Positions 27,301 to 36,300 of a stretch of DNA of 64,000 nt are shown piece after piece. The stretch's first letter is position 1. Every line of letters begins with the position of its first letter. Position numbers and translations under genes: made by a program. The stretch covers positions 186,001 through 250,000 of the forward strand of contig JAZGUH010000022.1 in the NCBI GenBank assembly GCA_037893225.1, in the 5' to 3' direction. The DNA comes from Hippasteria phrygiana (Eukaryota; Echinodermata; Asteroidea; Valvatida; Goniasteridae). The notes below the pieces were generated by a model, which was given only the letters and a program-made list of their open reading frames with translations, ran no database searches and was not told where the DNA came from.

Positions 27301-30300
27301 GATGGGTGTGTACATGTACTGTATTACTGCTGAGGCACAATGATAAAGAAACAATGAAATCATTGTTGTACAAACGTACCAATGTGTACAAACGTACATG
27401 TACTACATGTAAGTATATTGGAGAATGTTAAGGGGATAAAAGTGTGATGACCCGGTCTTTACCACATCAATAATAACCGAGGAGGGGCGTGACCTCTGTT
27501 AATGGACCGAGCCGAACCCCATTCATAAATGCCTTCTTACGAAAAATGCAAAAACCTCCCCGTAAAAAGGACAAAATGCAAAGCTTTTTCATCCCACAAA
27601 ACACATGCGTACGTATCGGCCTGTGTCGCGTGCGCACACTCACAAGATGCAGCGTTTTATACGCGTGCATTAGCGTTGTCTTACATTATAAAGCTCAGTA
27701 CATCTTGTGCGTGCACCTACATTGTACTACGCTCTCCTTGTTGCGTATCGGATAAGAACAGCTGGTTATGACGCGCCGTGCTTAAACAACTTCCAGCCAT
27801 GTATAAACAACCGTTTAAACGTTTAAACAGGCTCTTGAGCAATAGGGATAGTGAGACTCGCTGAGGCATTTATGAATAAATGACAAAGCCTTGTCCTCAG
27901 TAGTCATGGTAGTAGAGTAAAACATGACTGCGTGTGCATAGCCTTGGCATGGAATGTATTATTCTGCCAATAAAGTCACAGCCAGAACAAGGGGTATTTG
28001 TTTTTGACGAGGCATGGCCCATGATAGCCTTGAATGCAAGGCTGTGCGTGCTGTCTCAGCCTTCGGTCGCCCAGCCCGGCCAGCTAGATCACGACGAACG
28101 TCGATACGTTACAAGCACGAACTACCTGTAATGCATGTACACGCACCGGTCATACATACACAGTTCATATGCTGTACACGCACCACCCGGTACCAACACG
28201 CACGAGTCTCTAGTCGGGATCACAGCCTTGATGATTCTGTTTTATGTTTTTCTTTATTTTGCGTTGGAATTCCGGAGTGAATGGGGGGGTGAGTGGATAT
28301 GTCAATTATCCAACATGAATAACGTACGTTTCCCAATGGCCAATAGCTTCTTGGTTTGCGCAGCTGAATCTGAATTATTCATTTACGAATGTCCAATCAG
28401 TTACCTGGAATGTTTTACCGTTGACCTTTTTGAACCAACGCGCGTTCATCGCGCGATGATGCCATGTTTTCCATGCGCGCATGTAGCACAAATTATTCAA
28501 CATAATCAGATCGCGCGAGATTGAAAATAGCCTAATCTTTAACATACCGGCAAAACCCAGAAGAAAACAGTATCATCAAGGCTGTGCTCCTAGCAGAGCA
28601 CGGATAGTACGGGGCGGTGCGTATACACAAGCACTGCGGGGACCGTGCGTGCCACGGATCGGCGTTCGCCGGTATGCAATTATGTGTTATGTGGAGCTTG
28701 CTAGCTGCACTGGCCAGGGCGGGGACACGCAGGCCAAGACAGTGCGCACAGCCTTAATTCAAGGCTAGGCCCATGAGTATTTTTATGTTCTCAGTCTCTG
28801 TAAATTACTAAACCACATAATGCATAAACATATTTATTTCCCGTGTATTCAAAATCACATAGCATTTATTTTTACTTCTGTGCACCTTTAAGAGCCTAAT
28901 TATGCAAAATGAACAAATGAAACCAGGAACAAAAGGGAGGAATCAAAAGCAGTAAGGGGTCTTATAAAAAACACTTGAAGTGGACACATCTCTGTGAAAA
29001 GAACTTAAAAATAATTGAATAAAAAAATAGAATCAAGATTTCAGTGATGCTATCATTATGACTAAAGATGGACTTTGCATCAGGGATGATGTAAATGTGA
29101 AGGAGATTTTTCCCCTTCCCGATGTGATATTAAGAGAGCCTGTAGGAAAATAATTCAAGGTCTTACTCCACGTACTCGGGCGGGACTGGAACCCGAGTAC
29201 CTCCTGCTTACTAGTGCAGATGTTAGGGCTGTCCCGAATATACCGAATATTCAATATTCGATCGTCAAGCGAATATTCGAATACCATTTTGCCAGTCTGA
29301 ATATTCGAAAAGATATATATGCACGTACAGATAGGACTCTGATGTTATTTTAATAGAAAAGTTACTGTGCTTAGCAGTGTCAAATGCCGCATTTTTGTCA
29401 ATCGTAACTTTTTGTGGACGGAGGTTTATTGTTCCCGTCTGTAAAACCCTTGATACAACAGGGGCATGCCAAAAAATGCCGTTTGAACGGTCCATAATAT
29501 CAATCGCCATACGTAAAACACCGGCGTGCTTTTATGTGCAATTTGTTTTTACCGGTGCGGCATGCACTGAAAAACTTTATCGGCGAGTATCGCATATTCC
29601 AATATTCGGTCAAACCCAGTTTCGAATAGTCAAATACTAAATGACTCAAATACTAACTGACCAACTGTGCAGTATCCTCAGTATATTAGATTCGATATGG
29701 CCAGCCGACCCCAGCAAGCTTAGAGTCCGACTGATTACCCTACAGGGTAAGTACTACATGTAGTACACAGGAGGTCATGGGTTTGAGTCCCGTCTGAGTA
29801 AGCCGTGAATTTTTCCCACAGGCTCCATGTCGGTAAGGACAAAAATCTTGTTTTTTACATAATGAATAATGGTTTACATAGAACAACGAAGATCACAGTT
29901 TAGGAAAAAAAAATAATTCCTGATTTTGATACATACATGTACATGTAGCTGGAACACAACTACATGAAAGAATTCAGTTTCTTAACCCTATAACCTACCT
30001 AAATCCATCAAAATCCAAACCCTGTTTTGGAGGATTTTCGGCAGATTCAGGATACCTCTATATTGAAAACTGGGGGATTTTGATGGATTGAGGATTGTAA
30101 GCCTAGCGGTACTGCAGGATTTTGATGGATTCAGGATACCTCCATATTGAGCAGTCACCAAAACCAACTTTTTGTGCATGACAAAATAGGCGGATTTTGG
30201 GTGGATAAGGGGTTAGGGTTAATGTTCCATCAAAAAAAACTTAGCCTGGGGTCAAACATAAGGTGTGATTCATCTTACTCCTCTCTTTGGTACGACAAAT

Positions 30301-33300
30301 GAAGCACATGAAGAATGACTCACCATTTTGCAACAACATTCTGCTCGGTATATATGCATGTTCTTGTCTAGTGTTGACGTGCATGAGTAGCCAGCCACAA
30401 ACAAGTACCTGTAGTGCGAAACAGTAATTTGGTCATGTTATCACATACAGAAGTGGGAAGGAAAACCTCATTATTTAATCTTAACCCTCCTACTATTTCA
30501 CCATACAAAACCTTACAAAATGTTTATATCCAAATTTTACCATAGCATTAACACCAGTGTTGTAGGTCTCGAGACCGGTCTCGAGACCAGTTTTTCCTGG
30601 TCTCGGTCTCGGTCTCGGTACCCTGTGGTCTCGGTCTCGGTCTCGGTACCCCGTGGTCTCTGTGTTTTGCTGGTCTCGGTATCGAGACCACCAATATTGT
30701 ATACAAACAGCACATGTGCAGAATCGATTACAGCACGCTCGACTCGACTCGCCTCGAGATGTATAATTGTGCAGTATATGACAACTTCTTGTTTACAGAA
30801 TCGATTACAGTACGCTCTACTCGACTAAAGATTTATAAACGTGCAGTACATGACATGATGACAACCTCGTTTCTTTGCCGTGTACGCGTGCCCAAACATA
30901 CATGTAGCGCATTAGCTTCATGTATGGGAAGTTGGGAACGACATGCTCAAATACACGAACTACGTGTACGTGTGGTATTACGATCAGCGGCGTGTACTCT
31001 ATACCGCTTAAAGCCATCGCGGTCGTTTCTAGTACAGCTGGACATTGTTTTTTCGAGTCAAGATGTCGATATACATGTAATGTAAACATGTAACCGGATA
31101 AATGGTCAGTTAACCGTGTAACCGCAGCCTTATTCTTGATGTCAATAAATACGGTTTACTTGTACATGTACATGTATACTCCTTTGCACATAGGCTAATG
31201 CATATGGAAATTTGTGATCTTTTTGCATTCTTTTATTATGTAAATGACATACAAGGTCTCGAGGTCTCGGTCTCGGGCCATTAGGTCTCGGTCTCGGTCT
31301 TCTCGGTCTTGGTCTTGGTCTCGGTCTCGGTCTCGGACCATCAGGTCTCGGTCTTGGTCTCGGACTTCGGGGTCTCGACTACAACACTGATTAACACACA
31401 CATGGCAAAACCATACAGTGTAATGCGATAGCAAGCTTATTGACATGGCAAAACCATACACATGGTTTTTGTATGGTAAACCTGCTTCACTGTGGTACAC
31501 AGTGTATGCCAAATGGTTTTGTATGGTAAACATGCTTCACTGTGGTGTACAATGTATGCCAAATGGTTTTGTGTGGTGAATATACTTCACTGTGGCTTAT
31601 CAACAGACTACTTGGGGCTATGGTGAGTTATATATAATGTATAACCCTAACCTTCCCAAATCCTCCAAAATCCTCTTTGCAAAATGGAGGAATTTGGAGG
31701 ATTGAGGGCACTTGGAAGTTGATGCATCGGAGGATTTTGCAGGATTGAGGTTACTAGAATAGGGGTTTTTGCCCCTGCAGGAATATGGAGGATCCAGGTT
31801 ATCAGGCTCAATGTGATACACGAGGATTTTGGAGGATTGAGGTTACTAGGGGTATGCAAAAAACCCCTGGAGGATTTTTGAGGATTCATGCTATGGTCCC
31901 CATAAGAGGATTTTGGAGGATTCAGGTTATATGGAGTTTTAACACTTTGAAATCAGAGGATGTTGGAGGATTCAGGTTACATGGGGGGGAAATGATGTAG
32001 GGAGTTAGGGATAAAGAGAAACCACCCTAATACTAAAATGGTACATGTATAGGCCTATTCATCAATGTTCCCCAGTACACAATGGAGTTGGTTCACCATA
32101 CAAAACCTTGCACCTGCCAGCAGACACAGCCTGTACAACCATACAAAACCTTACAGTGCCATACAGAGGTCAAGTTGATTTACCATTCATCACCTTACAT
32201 AGTTCAGTACAGGCAAGTCTTTTGACCATACAAAACCAGACAGCTGTCATGTTTTGTATGGTATACCTGCTGTACACTCAGTGACTCACTGTATGGTTTT
32301 GTATGGTGAATAAACTTTCTTATAAATTGCCTCAAGAGTAGGAAGTGTGAATGATTATGTTTCAATTTTGAAAGGATGTGATTGAGGTGATTGGATACTG
32401 GATAGAAGGCTTACAGTAGTTGGAACTTAACTCCTTGAGTACGGGCGTTATAATGGGGCCCCGGGTTGACATGCCGGCTTGTGCAGCCAAGCGAAACGGA
32501 CACAAGAGGCTTGTGCAGCCAAGCGAAATGGACACAATAGGCTTGTGCAGCCAAGCGTAACACACAATAATCCAACAATAGATTGAAAATGCAGAGATTG
32601 CGTGTGTGTTACAGTGTATACAGACGTCCTCCGGCCAGGTGGTAATTCTTTTTGGACGCGTATTGACGTCATACAGACGCAAGGGGTTAACCCAAGCCTT
32701 CAAGACAGCGTTGAGAGGCTAACTACTGAAGTAGTTCTTACCACTCGCAACATTTCATTTTGTCTTCTTTTTTTTTAACCCGTACTTGCAATTGTTGTAC
32801 AGCTTAATTTGTCATGGCTTGCTCGACACATGTGCTCCATTGTAGTGTTTTTCCTCATCCATACGAGGCCAGCACTTTACAGGAAGGATGGAAAGAAGTC
32901 GGCTGTAAATGTTGAGCCTGTCACCCATGGTTGTATTTCTGTATACTCCAAAAATGTATGTAGGCACAACTCTCCCTCCCCTCCACAAACCCCTCTCCCT
33001 CCTCCCACAACTCCCCCCACAACTCCCCCCACAACTCCCCCCACAACTCCCCCCACAACTCCCCCCACAACTCCCCCCACAACTCCCCCCACAACTCCCC
33101 CAGACAACATAATCCGGTGAAAAAACATGATCTTACTCTTTCATATTGATAGCATCTGTCAGCATGGCCCCTGCCGACTGGTAATTACCCTCAGCCATAA
33201 GATCAGCTCCTTCATCTTTCATGTCTTTCTGTAGATCTCGGATGAAAGTCTTCAACTGCGTGTTTGAAAATCAAGTTGCATTAATTTCTCAACTACTTGT

Positions 33301-36300
33301 ATAAGTAAACAAACAAGATTTATCCAGTCTGAGGGACCACTGGCAATTGACCTATCGCCGTTTACGAGTTAACCACGCCCCTTAGACAACCCTATGGGAA
33401 TTTTGTGTGGTAATTTTTGTTTGTCTCAGATTTTGCACGTTCCACGTGGAATTATAATTGATGTGATTGGACAATAATTCACAAGCTGCGTTGACGCAAT
33501 TCAACCGCGATAGGTCAATTACATCCTGGTCAATATCAACAAGTCGATAGTCATTACTTTGTAAAACACATATATATCAATAATTGGCTAAAATAGTCAC
33601 TGCAAATGGCGACCTTTGAGATGCTGGTGGCAGAAGACATACCGGTCCTTTTTGCAAGTTCTGCGCTAGTCTTGGTTCCAAGACGTCCTTAGCGTCGAAA
33701 GCGCGCACCTCTCCATTAACAGTTCTGGTCAGAGCCGTACAGCACCCTCTACACGTACACACGAAGGCCAAGGCCGAATCGCCAAGGACGTCTTGGCTAT
33801 TTCGCAAGTTCTGCTCGCGAAATCGCGAGCAGAACTGTGTGTATTTGAATGCACGCATGACGTAGAGCGCGTATAATCGCGTGACCTACATTGCGGGCAT
33901 TGTATAAACGCTGACTCACTGGTCTAGTTTCCCCGCGCCATAAACCTTGAGATACGTACATGTATGTACACAAATGTACGTATGTACGTTACCTGACTAG
34001 CCAGCTAATCACTAAAACATGATGTTCTCCAGTGCACAAGCGCCATTATCCTTTTGACCTGCCTGTTAAATTATGCACAGGTCGCGCAGTTCCCTGCGAA
34101 ATAGCCAAGACGTTCTTAGAGATGTGGCCTTGGTGTGCGTGTGTAGAGGCGGTGTACAGCCATTAACCTGTGCGCGCTGTATGGCACCGCACGACAAGGT
34201 TCCTGGGGAACCATACCAAACACTTGGCTACAATGAATATCCTTTTGTATCCAATTGCACAACTCATGTAAGCTGAACTAACAAATTTTAATCAAGAATT
34301 TCTGGACTGTTTCACAGAACAATGACAACCCAACCGAGTACTAAACACAGGAATTGTTTGAGATGATTACATGTAGCTTACCTGACTGCCAACAGGAAGA
34401 AGCTCAACAGGAGTCAACCTGTTTGATTGAGAAAGATCAGATTTCGAAATTAATGTCAACAATAAATGTTACCCTCTAGAGAAAATCAATAAACTTCTTG
34501 AGATGGTGGAGATGAAACAACTACAGGTACAACCCACAGAGTTTATGACCATTATGGACACTGTACAGTGCTTGGGAAGTCAATGTTAATACATGTACAC
34601 ACACAATCCAAGTGCACCTACATACGTATACATTGTACATGTACGTACATGTATAAAACAGAGTTGGAGTCGAGTCCCTGCAAGTCCATTCACAAGTACT
34701 TTCGCAAGCCCAGTCAGAAGTTCTTTCATAAAGCTGGTCGCAAGTAGATGGATGAACAATGACAAAGAAATGCCTTTGTCAAAGCTCATTTGAATAGCTT
34801 GATTTTGGGTTTAGGACTTGTTTAGGACTTGTTTAGGACTTGTTTAGGACTTGTGATGGACTTGTGATGGACTTGTGATGGACTTGTGATGGACTTGTGA
34901 TGGACTTGTGATGGACTTGTGATGGACTTGTGATGGACTTGTGATGGACTTGTGATGGACTTGTGATGGACTTGTGATGGACTTGTGATGGACTTGTGAT
35001 GGACTTGTGATGGACTTGTGATGGACTTGTGATGGACTCGACTACATCTCTGGTATGAAATAGAGCTTGCTGGTCAGTCACTCAAACATCAAATCTGACC
35101 TTGTAGCACACCGTTTAGTGTTTCTGTAATGCTCAGGCCACTTCTCAAAACCTTAGCTTCCACTTGGGCTTCAGCATCATCTCCAACTAACTATTCCTAA
35201 GCCGCATTGTCAATAAGTTTTGAATACTGTACTTGGTTTAGCATATCAAACACGACCATTTTGCAGTAACTTCCAGCGGTAGTTGGTATTCTAAGCGTAA
35301 CCATGACTTGAGAGTCCCGCCGGACTTGACACATAAGCCAATACGTTGGCACTTCACGAACGAAGCTCATCTGAACCAACAATGGTACATGTAGCACCCA
35401 GTCAAATTGCAGTATTAAAAAAATAATGCATAATCATATTATGAATATGCAAAATATGAATAAATACATACTACACATGGAGCTCTAATTGGATTAGTGA
35501 CATGAGGGCCAGCCAGGATGCCAACCAGGATGGTGTTCTCTAAAGCCCTGTCCGCACTGGACTTATTTTGATAAAACTTACCGAGACGGCGGTAACTTTT
35601 CCCATTTTAAGTCCAGTGCGGACAGCTTAGGACGTTTTCCTCTCAGTTACTTTTCCTGAGTCCAGCGGTTACTTCTACCGGCCAACTGCTGCCCAGGAAA
35701 ACTGACCAGGTAACTTTTCCCGAGACGATAAGTCCAGTGCGGACAGTGCGAGTCGGTAAAAGCAGCTCAGGAAAGCGTACATCCGGCCTGAGCGCAAGGT
35801 CATGCTTCACAGGGAAACCACGCATGCGCTTTACATTGTTTCACCGCGGTGCGGTGCAACATCAGCCGGAAAAATGAAAAGGCACGCGTGATTTGGGCCG
35901 GGGATTTGGGTCAATCGCGTCAATGTAGAAAGGTCACACAAAGCGCCCTCATGAGTCGTTATATTGACAGCTCGGTTACTTCTCCCACGGTCTCGGTAAA
36001 ATTTTCCCGTGTCGAAAGTCCAAGTGCGGACAGTGGTAACATTTGACCATTTTTCATTTTACCATCGTCTCAGTAAAACCTTTCAAAAAAAAAGTCCAGT
36101 GCGGACACGGCTAAAAGCTAAGGCTACGTTCAGACATTGTTTTAGTTAAAACAGTAAAAGTTAAAACGGTCGTTCACCACGGGTGTCCGGTCGTAAAAAT
36201 TAAAACGAACCGAGTGTTCAGACATCATTTTAAAGTGCGACCAGGGAGAGTTTACAGCCGGTCTCGATCAGTCTCAGTCGAGTTCGTCGAAAAATTCACA

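Larger units (their letters stand above)
22063..30323. other. Intron 4 of gene 1 (8.3 kb)
   Basis: Largest intron. Holds the foldback copy at 22440, the MITE at 23365, microsatellites, repeat 25295, two SINEs, the 217-bp duplication and the 29228 element. The stretch 27450-28980 has several open frames of up to 129 codons, none with recognisable domains. Confidence 0.75.

Noticed and set aside
28135..28524. 129-codon plus-strand ORF with a hydrophobic stretch
   Set aside because: No recognisable domain, no splice partner, and it lies in a repeat-rich intron antisense to gene 1.
34852..35037. CRISPR-like array
   Set aside because: Units are contiguous with no spacers; a eukaryotic tandem repeat inside a transposon.
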